DNA from: Galdieria sulphuraria
Lineage: Eukaryota > Rhodophyta > Bangiophyceae > Galdieriales > Galdieriaceae
Direction: 5' to 3'
Assembly (NCBI RefSeq): GCF_000341285.1
Contig: NW_005178473.1
Location: 62,001 to 126,000, forward strand
Length of the DNA stretch: 64,000 bases
Both the position numbers and the translations under genes were made by a program. The notes beneath the pieces are model-generated. The model was not told the DNA's origin, ran no database searches, and saw only the letters and a list, made by a program, of their open reading frames with translations. Every line of letters starts with the position of its first letter. Position 1 is the stretch's first letter. Below are positions 42,101 to 52,966 of the stretch, piece by piece.

Positions 42101-45100
42101 CTCAAAATTCGATACCAATAGAAATAGCTAGATTGTATACCTTGCAATCTGGCTTTCCATAAAGATGCCAATTGGTTGCGATATGCTATCGTAGGATTTT
42201 TCAAATACTTGATGGACTCCTCAATTTCTACCAATCTTTCCGCATTTACAATATCCAAATAAGCTCTTGAATATCCTTCCGCTGCTCTAGCTCTTAAACG
42301 ACCATCCAATATTCTTCTTCCGTGCTTAACAAACTCCAAAGCCTCATCATATTGTTTTTGGTGGACTGCTAATAAAGCATTGTATAGTGCCCATTTAAAG
42401 CTATTCTTCTGAAGATATTTTACTCGTTCTTCAAACTCATCCCAAAGATCAAGATTAAAGGCAACCGATGCTGCACCTTCATAAGATAATACATATCTCT
42501 TTTCAGTATCCACACTTTGCCAAAGTTCTTGACAAAGGGACTCCATCCTTCTCCATTCTCCTAGTTCATTGAGACAGCGAATCATTCCTAACTTGCGATC
42601 CCATTCTGACAGTACAGCAAAAGGTTCTTCATATGCATCATCGGGTGAAGGTTGCGGTTGTAAAGATAAAACAGGTTTCTGAAAAGATAACAATCTTTCA
42701 GGTTCAGAAGAGGATTTTTCTTCTTCGTTTGTCGACATGGCATTACTTCCTTTCTCATAAGCTATCAACGCTTCGTCCCATCTCTGAAGTTTCTCAAACC
42801 ACTCTTCACGTCTTCGAATACCAAAACGATATTCAGCATCTTTCAAAGCTCCTACCGCTGACTCTTGTTGTAATAAATTATTATAAATGGAAATCAGTCC
42901 ATGTTCTCCTGCTACGGCTGATTTCGCAGTTTGAGGTTGAGTGACTTGCGCATATTCCGCTTCCTTATATCTTAATGCTTTGGCATAAGCTCCACAACGA
43001 TAGGCCATAGTTGCTAAACGTCTTACATCAATAGGCAGTGGCTTTTCATCATGTTCCATAAACTCTGCCAATGACAATAATGTTTGTAAGGCATCTAATG
43101 GTAAACTTGGAGAAGAAAGTGCAGCCAACAGAGTTTCCACCAAACTTGCCTGATAGTTGGGTGCAAGTTCGGTCCAACAACTTAGAAAGGCTGCATTGAA
43201 CAAATCTTGCATCAAAGGAGTATATACTTCAGCAAGGCGAGCACAAGAACGGATGGAAGGAGAACCACTTTCTCTAAACAGTCCATTACTAAATTTGTTC
43301 AGCCATTCTTCCCAATCTTCGGCAGTCGTTCTTCTTCCAAGGTTCCAAGCATTCTTTAACGAGCGTTGATTGACATGATGTCTTCTCTTCTCTAGATTTC
43401 CCCCAGAGGAGGCTGGTCCAGTGCTGCCTTCCAAAGAAGTCAAGGAAGAAGAAGAACCACTTCGGTTCAAAGAAGATAAGGAGGATATGCGGTTCAAAGA
43501 TGCTTGTCTCAAGTTGCTAGTCACTTTGCCTTGTTCTGTGAACATGGAAACATCCACGCGATTCTTTCTCAAGTGTTGCAATAATAACGCATCAATAGGG
43601 CTACTCAATGAGTAAAGTACATGAACTATTGTATCCAAAAACAAACTAAATACGTGAGTATTTCTTTCGGCTATTAATCCAAATATTTTGGTTATCAACA
43701 AAGAAACATCCTTTGCATCTGGCTGTTCCAACGCATTTAGCAACGAATGGATAACTTGGCTTGCCACTTCACGAATAGGAACGCGAGTAATCAATTTGGT
43801 TAATATTCCCAGTGTTTCTAGTCTGGCACTTGTCGAAGCTGAACCATCACAAGCCATTTTGGATACAATGGGAATCAACATAAACGCATAATCTTCGATG
43901 TGGTTTCCCATTACATCCAACAAGTGCAAAACAGGAAGTGCATTTTCACGATTCGCTGAAGTATCCGTGTACAAGGTAGCCACAATACAAGGCAATATTG
44001 TCGGTAAATGTACAGCAAATTCGTCCATCAATGCCAAACAAGTTCTTTCAACCTAACAAGTTACATATATCAATATATTGCGTTTTAGTCAATTGAAGAT
44101 TACGTACGAGAATAACAATGGTTCTCAATTCAGATGACAAAGGTTCACGTTCCCAGTAATATCTGCAAATGGATATAATATCCCATGAATAAGGCCTCAC
44201 ATGTTGTCTAGCTACATGAACAACTTCTGCTAAAGCCTTGAATACATATTCACGAAGATTAGGATCGTTACTGGCAGTATTAGTACTAGTCAAAGTACTC
44301 GTAGTAACATATGGCAAAGAACCACGAGGAGGTGACCCAACTGAACTACCTGATATACCTATACCACTCAGAGACTCCAAACTATCGCAACTTCCATATT
44401 TCCCTCCAGACCTTGAACCAAGACCACGTCTCAAGTCACCCATACTAGAAGATGTTTTCAGGTTCGAATTCATTTCTCTCATAATTCCCATTCCAGGTGG
44501 CCTCAACGTCCACAATAACTTGGATAAAGTAAATGGTAATATTTCATTGCACTTAGGACCCAGAGATTGTACAATACATGTGATGGCATTCACTGCTTCA
44601 CGATGATGGTGCGACAACTTGGAGTCTGATATTACTCGATGTAATGCATCCAAAGCAGCAGATGGAAAATATTCCTCATTAGCAGTATAAGGGTGATTCA
44701 GTCGACTGACCAATGTTTCACTACTCAGTGCCATATTAATGATTCGTTGCGAGAAAAGTCTATCCTTATTTTCATTGCCAAAGTAGTTTCTAGGAGCAAC
44801 GGAATGACTAACTTTAGGAGAAAGCGGCATTTCCCATGTAGTGCCTAATATACCACCTTCCAAAGGTGAAATAGCATAGGAATTGTAGTCTTCACATGCA
44901 CCAGGATATACAATCGATCTTTCTGCTATGTAACTTGGGCCAACTGGACTAGATTCCTTCCATAAATGTTCTGTCTGATTGAAATCAAATGAAACTCCAT
45001 ATTTGTACTCTTTTGGATCAATGGCACCTAAAGTACCAAGTAACTGTTCTACTCCCTGACGAACCTGACTATCTGTCTCTGTACGAATAGCATGCAATAA

Positions 45101-47887
45101 AGAAGGTAATAGGCTTGGAAAATTATTATAAGGACTTATCACACACGAAGTATTTTGCACTATCAACGTAAATGCATTCAAAGCTGCAGTTTTGGTTTTT
45201 GGTTCACTAGTCTGATCTTGAACAGCTCCCACCAAAAGATTAAGCAATTCTGGAAGCATCCTTTTCAAATCTTCTAAATTCGGGCCTACATTGGATGCGA
45301 CATTTCCAACGGCAGCGTACATGACAGTCTCTGCTTCCTCACCACCCGAATCCCAAACAAAACTCAAGTTGCTTCCAAATAATGTTTCTCTTAAACGAAT
45401 AATAAGAACCCTTAAAATAGGAACCACATAAGGCCATACAATTCTTGGAGCATCTCGAACCATTATAGATAACAAAACTGCGGCAGCATCTCTGGAAGAA
45501 CGTAAAGCAAATGTCTTCCCTTCACAACGTAATGTAATCAACAGTTGTGCCAATCGGCGCCTGATAACTGGAAATACAAGGGCAGGATTTAAAAAGGAAA
45601 GATTACCACAAAGTGAAATGGCGACTCGTTTCACACTCAGGCTTTCATCGTAGAGACAAACCAATAATTTGTTTAGTAAATGGGGTTGAGCAAGATACTT
45701 GGAAAATCGGGGGTCTTTCAACCCCTCCAAGGCTGCCAATCTAATTTGTTCGTCTCTATCGGCAACTGAACTAATTAAAACTCGAGAAATGAGAGATGCA
45801 ATTTCTTTCACCAAATTATTGCTATAAACTCTTCGAAGTTTTTGTTGACGAAATAAAAATTGTTGTTCCAATGCGTAAACTGAAGATGCAGCCAATAGTC
45901 GACAACATGCCGATACTGCTAAACGTCTCCAAGAAGGTAAACTCGAATTCATGTAATCAAAAATGTTTTCCCTCACAAAGGATGAAAGAAATCTTCCTCT
46001 AAAGTCAAAGTTAGCTACTGTTTCCAACGCTCTTTCTATAAGAATTGAAGAATGATTGAATTCCTGCAAACTTCCACTTTCCATCGATACGAGATCTTTG
46101 GCACTGGTGCGTGAATATTTTTTCCTCATATTTGCTTTGGATGCTGGTTCATTACCAAAAGGTGAACCTCTTGAAAGAATCAAGGAAACAGAATCCAAAA
46201 GTCGCTCCTGTATTTGAGGTAATAACTCTGGAATTTTCTTTCCTATAGAATTGAGAGCTTTCACCATTGCTGAGGATAAGCCATGTGCAAACATGTGATC
46301 CAATAGGTCATGAAAATGATTCGTATAACTAAAAGTACGAAATTCTAGAGTTTCTGCTAACATTCTTATACATGAAAATACATCCTAAATAACGCAAGTG
46401 AATATATGAAAATTTCCTTTTATGGCAAGTGACAAACCTTTGCATTTCTCTGTAGTTCCTTTCTGACATCCTTCTTCGGCAGTATATCTTCAATCATGCA
46501 AAACACTTGATTGACAAAAGGAGAAATGTATTCAGAACCTATAGCTTCTGCTAACTGTCCATAAGCAACTAAGTGCTGTGCAGGTAATCTTTCATTTTCT
46601 AAGTAAAGTTTATGGAAGGAAACCAAGACTTGATGACTTCTCCTCAGATAATCACTTGTTGAATGACAAAATGTTGTTGGGTCTAAAGAAGCCAAAAGCG
46701 GTAAACAAATAACGACTTCAGTACGTATGAATATGTCTTGCGTGGATTGATAATATAACACAACTTCACATATTTCCTCAAAACGTCCATGAAGACGTTC
46801 GCGAGATATTTCATCTCGAAGTAACTCTGCAAGACATAACAAACTGCCATGAATCTTTTCCGTCTTGATATCTGTTGAGGGCTTCTCCTGACTAGAAAGT
46901 TTTCTTATTTCTATTGTATCGAACTCGCTCTTTTCTTCCTTTGTTATTGGAGACAAAGTGTCGATGGAAACTTGCAAAAGCTTTCCTACTAAAGTAGCCA
47001 TTTCTGCTGCATCTCTTCTTACTACAGTTTGAATAAATGCTCTCAAAGCCAATGCTGCATAAAAACGAACTTGTTGTTTGGGATCCCATAAAGCAGACCA
47101 TATCAGACGTACAAAGGAAGTTCTCTGACCATAAAAGAAAGCTGGAGCATTTTCGGCAATTTCCTTCAAAACAAAGACTGCAGATAACCTAGCCAAAGAA
47201 AACCGAGCATCACTGTGATCTCGAAAACTAAGGCGTTCAAAGGCACGTGAAACTTCTGATTCAACACAACGATAGGCCAAAGCACCACCAGTCCTTGCCA
47301 AGTGTCCCAATGCCTTACTAGAAACTCTTAAAAGTTCCAGTTCATCCGCCACATGTTTTGAAACTGTGCTACTCTCTAAAGAAACCATATCCACGTCTTC
47401 TTCTTGAGCTTCAAAAATAAATGGTTGGGAAGCGAATAGCTTCTCTACCGCCATGGCTGAAGGAAGACAACGTTCTACATTTTGTAACACACTCCGAAGG
47501 CCGTTGTGTGTTCTTTGAATCTTTTCACGATAAGACTCGCCCCTTAACTCCATCAAAACATCAAGACACACCACTGCAGCTATTCTTTCACGTACGTCTG
47601 ATGAATTGACTAGATTGTTAAGTTGTGTAGTAAGCTCTTCTGCCAAGTTTACATGGAGAGAACTGGCTTTCGAGGAATTTCCCAAAGGAACTACTGTCTC
47701 TCTCCATTTCTGTTCTAAAGTTTCCTTAAACCGTCTAGCGGCTTCGACACGAGCACTACGAGTTTCCCTGCTTGTATTGAGTAGTGGTTCCAAAAAGTAT
47801 CTTTTCAACTTACGAATTGTAAACCTGTTTTAAAAGGGAAACCACTTGAGACTGCCATCTGCCACTTATGTCTTGAACAGGCAACAT
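39124..47887 (-). CDS. TOR: Target of rapamycin (TOR) protein kinase
   Basis: Giant PI3K-related Ser/Thr kinase that couples nutrients to growth, the core of TORC1/TORC2. Four exons (47887..47814, 47767..46438, 46384..44108, 44052..39124; introns 46, 53 and 55 nt) give about 2,869 residues, longer than the 2,500 typical. Helical HEAT-repeat sequence fills the first half and the FAT region follows. The FRB domain near residue 2250 reads [40 protein letters not shown] and QAWDLYYHVFRRI. The kinase domain has GHEDLRQDERVMQLFGLVN, the catalytic loop GLGDRHPSNLM and HIDFGDCFE. The FATC end is ENLCQCYIGWCAFW. Extra length lies partly in a Ser-rich segment before FAT and a long insertion between the kinase and FATC. 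The first exon is only 74 nt. Elongin A-like follows after one base. Confidence 0.97.
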
Positions 47888-48266
47888 GACTAGAGAAACA
47901 TCTTACAACAGAAACTCTCCTGACATTCCCAAAATTAGGGTTTGAGTTCTTAATTGTCAATGGAAGACGCTCAGTTTGTTCAGTTGGTTTTGTATGCAAG
48001 TTATGTGCTCTTCTTTGTTTTGTTCCTATATCTATATGCTAGCGCACCTTATCAACTAAGGTATCAAGTTGAAAAGTAAGGTAACATAAACAAAAGTCTT
48101 CTCCACGAGGTTTCTAAAGAAGAAGATAGGAACAGTTGAGAAAGTTTACCAGTAAGAAACCGACCCAAGCTACCAAATAAAACTATCGACTATATATGTT
48201 GTTGGAAACCAACAAGGGACAATAACTTAAACATCGACTACGACGTTATCTAAAACACATCTGGTG
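47888..48266. other. Intergenic region between the TOR and pfkB kinase genes
   Basis: About 380 bp: the TOR promoter and the 3' UTR of the sugar kinase gene. No gene, RNA or repeat recognised. Confidence 0.5.
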
Positions 48267-49529
48267 TTAATCCGACTCCAGCAACACAGCTCTTTCTTCT
48301 CCTCTACTTTTTTCTAAATCAACCAAAAACCTTTTTAGATCCACTTCCAAAGAAGCAAGGCCACCAACAACGCTACAGCAAAGTGACGCACAACGGGAAG
48401 CAACTTGCCCAAGAGAGAGGAGACTTGATTCACTTTCGGGAAACCCAAAGTGATAAAGACCTGCAATAATTCCTCCAAGGTACGCGTCACCAGCGCCGGT
48501 AGTATCTACAACGGGCTTTTTACTCAGGCTTGGAACAAAAACTGAACCAAAGTTACTAGTCAAAATAGAGCCTTGACTACCCATAGTTACAATAATCAAC
48601 TTTGCTGAATCCAGTTTGGCAAACAGACAATTAGAAAGTTGTAAGATGGACTCTTCACTTTCCAATTCTGAAGCATAAGATGCTGAAGGGCATAAATATC
48701 GAAACAGACTCTTGGACTCCGAAAGAGAAAATTTCACGACAGAAGCAATATTTAGACAATCCATGAACTCCGATTCACTTCCAAGAGCAGTAGTATTCCC
48801 ATGACGACAAGCAGCACTTAATGAGACATCCACATCAAGCACACTTGCTATTCCTTTCTCTGAGGCAAGCTTCAATAAGTACAAAACACCAGATAAAGGT
48901 ACCTAAATACACTTGAGGTACTGAGAATGCGAATACTAATGACATACAACCTGTGAAATTTCACTAGTGAAAATGCACGCCTTGTCCAGACTAGAACTAA
49001 AATGCTCTTTCATAAAATCGGCGTCCATCAAACTGGTAGCCCCTGGTGTCATGAGGATGCTACGTTCTCCCTTTGAATCATAGAATACAACACTGGATGA
49101 AGATTTATAAAGGGAAGAAACAACTATGCAATTTGTAGATATTTCAAACTGCTCACAAGCTTCTCGGATTAACCGACCATGAGAGTCTGTTCCTTGGGCT
49201 GCCAAAAGGCCACAAGGAACACCAAAACGAGAGGCCCAAGATAAATGATTTAAAGTTACACCACCAACACAGATATCGGAACAAGAGAGAGTTGGCAATT
49301 CTGTTTTTATATCAATATCGTGCGATAAAATAACCTTGCTTGATTGGAGGGGTAACTGGCTCACACGGACAAAAAGATCCACAACATTGCTACCGCAGCC
49401 TATCACCAAACCTTGTTTTGCACAACTAATATCTACACTAAATCTTCGAAAGCCCTGCAAAAGTAACCAATTTCTCCTAGTTTCCACTAAAAGCGTCTTC
49501 CAAACTCGGCAATGTAAGAAACAAGACAT
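48267..49529 (-). CDS. pfkB-family (ribokinase-like) carbohydrate kinase
   Basis: Two exons (49529..48951 and 48902..48267, intron 48 nt) give 404 residues. The N-terminal GLVIGCGSNVVDLFVRV and the C-terminal PVVDTTGAGDAYLGGIIAGL (with the catalytic aspartate and anion hole) are the two pfkB signatures; VGGVTLNHLSWASRFG and LLAAQGTDSHGRLIREACE lie between. Members phosphorylate ribose, fructose, adenosine, pseudouridine or other small substrates; I cannot tell which. The first 35 residues (MSCFLHCRVWKTLLVETRRN then WLLLQGFRRFS) are basic and hydrophobic, suggesting mitochondrial or plastid import. Its start codon lies only 38 bp from that of the small basic gene on the other strand. Confidence 0.87.
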
Positions 49530-49567
49530 CGCAAAGTATCGATTTCATAACTCACCATTCGTCGATA

Positions 49568-49823
49568 ATGGTGCAAGGCTTGGTCAAGAAGAATACGCAC
49601 AACGTATTGTCGAAAAAGACCAAAAAGGCCACAAAAAATCATGGTAGGCGTTTAAAGTACGCAATTGAAGAACAAATTCATTTTCTTGTTCGTAGAACAT
49701 AAGAAGAAGAAGTCAGCCGGTGGGTCGTCGTCATTTTCACAACTGGACAAGGCAGGTAGAATCACTGTTGCGAAGTACAGCTTTCTTATTGTTTTAATAG
49801 ACTGTTACAAAGTACATAAATAA
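49568..49823 (+). CDS. Small basic protein of unknown function
   Basis: Two exons (49568..49643 and 49696..49823, intron 52 nt with GTAGGC and TTCGTAG ends) give 67 residues. The start MVQGLVKKNTHNVLSKKTKK is very lysine-rich, continuing ATKNHEHKKKKSAGGSSSF, and is faintly like the small nucleolar UPF0390/LYDG10 proteins that begin M-x-Q-G. The C-terminal part (SFLIVLIDCYKV) is hydrophobic and unlike them, so the last exon may be wrong and another splice may follow. Presence of a gene is supported by the clean intron and the bidirectional arrangement with the pfkB kinase. Confidence 0.5.
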
Positions 49824-50689
49824 CCGAGCAAATAAGAAACTTTTGGAAAGGGCTGTTAAAATGGGGGAGAAGTTTACGTTTGTGAACAAGTAATTTGTGA
49901 TAGTTATTTGAAACGTACTTGATGGATCTCAGAAGACTTGGAAACCTCTGTATAGTCCGTCATTTGTTGATATTTCATCAATGGAATAAAGAAATATGCA
50001 TGCATATTATTAGTTATTAGTAAACTATGACTATCGATCTGCTTTCTTGAGCTCTTCCGGAGTTTGTGCAAACCTGTAAATGCAACTTTGTCCCGTATTC
50101 TAAAAGTCAGCACACGGAAATGTTGTCTTTACAATTTAATTGTTTTAAAAAATATTAATATCATTAATGTTTATTGCTGTAATTTCCAGTGTTACTCGTC
50201 CCATGGCTGTAAAAAAAGTGGCTTGAAGCTCATTTTGAGATAGAAAATAGAACTTGAAGCATAATATATTTTAAAATTAATTTTTATCATAATTTTGTTC
50301 TTCTGGAAAACAAGAATTAACGACATCTTCGATCCATTCTCTCGTACATATAGCAGAAACAATGTGATCACAACAGAAAAAGTAGAAAACTTCGTAAGTC
50401 GGTACAAAGAAAACAATTTCTTTGAGATTTATACAGCAACAAAAATTTTCAAGGCAAGACTAAAGTAATAATTACGTTATGGAATACTAATTCAATTAAT
50501 AAGTTAGCCAAATTGTTTGATTAGAATTTAAAAAAACGATTAAATTGACTTTTCAAATGAATTTTAAATCGTTAAAAATTTTGATTAACAAAAACGAATT
50601 AATTTGCAATGGTTTACTTTTGAATGTGTTTTCATTTGATCGTGTTATTAATGGAGAGATGCCTTTTGTTTGACAAACAGACGAAAATA
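49824..50689. other. Strongly A+T-rich intergenic region
   Basis: About 870 bp, the longest gene-free stretch of known sequence besides the one at 6.2-7.1 kb. From 50130 to 50670 it is markedly richer in A+T than its surroundings. Short frames here (49904..50113, 50192..50416) show chance-like composition. No repeat unit, RNA or transposon end recognised. Confidence 0.5.
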
Positions 50690-52222
50690 TTACAATTCGA
50701 ACACCTTGAAATTTAAATGCGTGTCAGCTTTTAAGAAAACATAGTTTCGCTGACTTACCAATGTTTTTCCATTTAAAAGGCCTACCAGTGCATGGTTTGT
50801 AGGCTTGTGAATTGCTACAGCGCAGGGCAGACTATTTACGTCAACAAGTATTTTGCGTTCCGCACAACGACTACCTTTCTTCACACACTCAAGAATGTCA
50901 ACCAACCTCAAATTGGAGGAGAATGGATCCGGAAAGATAATATTAGCACCGTTTCGGTCACAACCAAAAAAACATTGCAGACGATGCGCTCTTTTGACAC
51001 GCAACGCCAAAGAAAATAGCATATCATCGTCTTGTAACTCCACAGGCGTTTGTGTAAAGAAACTGTCTTCATTAAATACAGTCTCCTCAATTCCATAAAT
51101 TCGTGGTCTTTTCGGTTTCCCTGCAATGGGTACACTTCTTTCCATACTTGTGCTTGCTGGACTACCTTGGATAAAAGCTGTCTTGTTTCGTTGCGTATCT
51201 ATTCCCATCACCAATCCATCGCGGTTCTTCACAATCAGTAAAGATGGAAAAAATGGATCCTTGAAGATGTCATCGATAGCAGAACAACACTGATTCGACA
51301 CGTTTCCAGGGGTTTCATTATTTTTGCCTATCAGGTTTTCATGATTCCATATACGCAAGGGAGAAGCATATGAAGATTCTGTCATTCGGAGGTCAAACTG
51401 AGCCATTTCACCAGATTGATACCCCATATACACAAAATGGTCATCCAACAATATAGCAGTCGCTAGATGCCATTGAGAGATTCGACCACGGAGCACCATG
51501 CAAGCACTGGAAACTTGTCTACTCCGTATATCATATATTCTTCCAAAACCGTCGTTGCAGGCGCAAGCGAGACAAGAAGCATGATGGTATGCTTGACTCC
51601 CAAAGCACATGCTTTGACATCCAACCGCGAGGCTTTCGTTTTGACCAATCACTTGAGTTGGTTCCGTTTCGGAACATCTTTCTAGATCAAATAACCAAGC
51701 CACATGACAGTTGCGAAAACCACAAGCCAACAAGTTATGCGCTACAGGTGAGAATTTGGAAACGGAATGCTTTCGCTGTCTCGTATCTAACCGCAACCGT
51801 AGTGTGTCAGCTGTCGTTGCTCGCATCGTTGACTTGTTTCCACAATCATCATAGTGATAACGTTGCAACAGAAACGGAACAAACTCGTGAATCTCGATGT
51901 TCCTTTCGCTGTAAGCTAACGCAAAGATGGCATCTTGGGCATCAAATTCGATGCTTGAAACGTGACGATGAGGTTGATGGTCGACAATGAAATGGTCCAA
52001 AAAGCGTTCTTTCCTTATTTTTTGTACTAGCTTGGTTAGTTGCGCTTGGGAAAGCTGAAACTGTCCACGTCGATGCAAACCATCCACTAAACTGTGACAT
52101 GGGTTGTGGACTATTTTTGGACTACGCAGTTGTACTTGGTGGTCATTGCATCGAGTCGTTGTCGGTACCTGTTTCCATAAAAAGGACTGGATATCGGTTT
52201 GTTGCCATCCATCCTTTCCCAT
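50690..52222 (-). CDS. WD40-like beta-propeller protein, function unknown
   Basis: About 492 residues. Chosen start MGKDGWQQTDIQSFLWKQ at 52222; the frame is open to an ATG at 52267. Short WD-type blades are recognisable: VSSIEFDAQDAIFALAYSERNIEIHE, HSVSKFSPVAHNLLACGFRNCHVAWLFDLE, LACACNDGFGRIYDIRSRQ and DHFVYMGYQSGEMAQFDLRM. The protein shows no extra domain, and the family (perhaps a DCAF-type WDTC/WDR protein, given the DxR ends of some blades) cannot be fixed. Near the end an intron is likely at 50705..50758 (54 nt, GTAAGT to TTTCAAG); it is stop-free and a multiple of three, so the reading frame survives either way and ends VFEL. Confidence 0.72.
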   Translation of the reverse strand: MGKDGWQQTDIQSFLWKQVPTTTRCNDHQVQLRSPKIVHNPCHSLVDGLHRRGQFQLSQAQLTKLVQKIRKERFLDHFIVDHQPHRHVSSIEFDAQDAIFALAYSERNIEIHEFVPFLLQRYHYDDCGNKSTMRATTADTLRLRLDTRQRKHSVSKFSPVAHNLLACGFRNCHVAWLFDLERCSETEPTQVIGQNESLAVGCQSMCFGSQAYHHASCLACACNDGFGRIYDIRSRQVSSACMVLRGRISQWHLATAILLDDHFVYMGYQSGEMAQFDLRMTESSYASPLRIWNHENLIGKNNETPGNVSNQCCSAIDDIFKDPFFPSLLIVKNRDGLVMGIDTQRNKTAFIQGSPASTSMERSVPIAGKPKRPRIYGIEETVFNEDSFFTQTPVELQDDDMLFSLALRVKRAHRLQCFFGCDRNGANIIFPDPFSSNLRLVDILECVKKGSRCAERKILVDVNSLPCAVAIHKPTNHALVGLLNGKTLVSQRNYVFLKADTHLNFKVFEL

Positions 52223-52303
52223 ATCACATATATATATATATACAAGTAAGATCGATCGATCATCCAAAGAGACAGAACGGCCTTACCCTCATGTAGACAT
52301 CCC

Positions 52304-52336
52304 AAAGAGAAAGAGAAAGAGAGAGAGAAAGAGAAG
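52304..52336 (+). repeat. GA-rich microsatellite with a following inverted copy
   Basis: A run of GAGAAA and GAGA units, followed by TCTCTCTTT at about 52345-52353, so the two arms could pair. It lies in the presumed 5' UTR/promoter of the FOP/TON1-like gene (start 52413) and upstream of the divergent WD40-like gene. Confidence 0.65.
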
Positions 52337-52412
52337 ATGTCGTGTCTCTCTTTGATATGTATGAGGATTGAGATTCTCCTATTGTCCGTTCAACAACAAC
52401 AACAAGATCATC

Positions 52413-52958
52413 ATGAACCGTATGGATATCGTCCAACATATTCTACAAGATATACAAACACAAGGACTCATCAACAAGATTAAAAAACAAATAGAAACGA
52501 AAGTTTGGTTTTCTTTGTTTAAGGAGGAGGTAGGAGAGTCCACCACTCTCGCTGAGTTGAAATACAATATCTTAATGGATTGTACATAGGAAGTCTTTCA
52601 AGATACATCGGAAGACTATTGGCACCAGTGGAATTCTAACACAATGCTAAGTCTGGCGGTTGTTTTGGAGTTTCTTCATCATCGAAAGTTTTATTATACT
52701 GAAAGCATCTTTAGAGATGAAATTATTGAACAATGGAGGAAAGCAGAGTCAAGTCGATGTAACCGGGAAATAGTTGTATTAGAAGCAATGCTACAAGGAG
52801 ATGAGGCTGCCTCATTTGCTTTAAGAAGAATCCTGTCCTTATCCAAGAATATCAACAACAACTGTTGTTTAGAACAAGTCATTGAAAAAAGGATGCATCG
52901 AGAAGAAACTTTTCACAACGGTCGCCCTATTCGAAGAAGCCATTCTTGGACTCAATAA
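52413..52958 (+). CDS. FOP/TON1-like LisH protein
   Basis: Two exons (52413..52529 and 52590..52958; intron 60 nt) give 161 residues. Without splicing the frame contains a TAG just before the acceptor. The N-terminal helices VQHILQDIQTQGLINKIKKQIETKVWFSLFKEE and the LisH-like stretch LSLAVVLEFLHHRKFYYTESIFRDE match the arrangement in animal FOP (centrosomal, CEP43) and plant TONNEAU1 (preprophase-band and cortical microtubules): xLxNxGxLxxIKxxLRxxVFxxLEE, then LxxxLVxEFLxxxxLxYTxxVFxxE. The C-terminal tail is charged and ends GRPIRRSHSWTQ. Its stop is 8 nt from the stop of the converging dehydrogenase gene. Confidence 0.75.
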
Positions 52959-52966
52959 GCTTTCCA

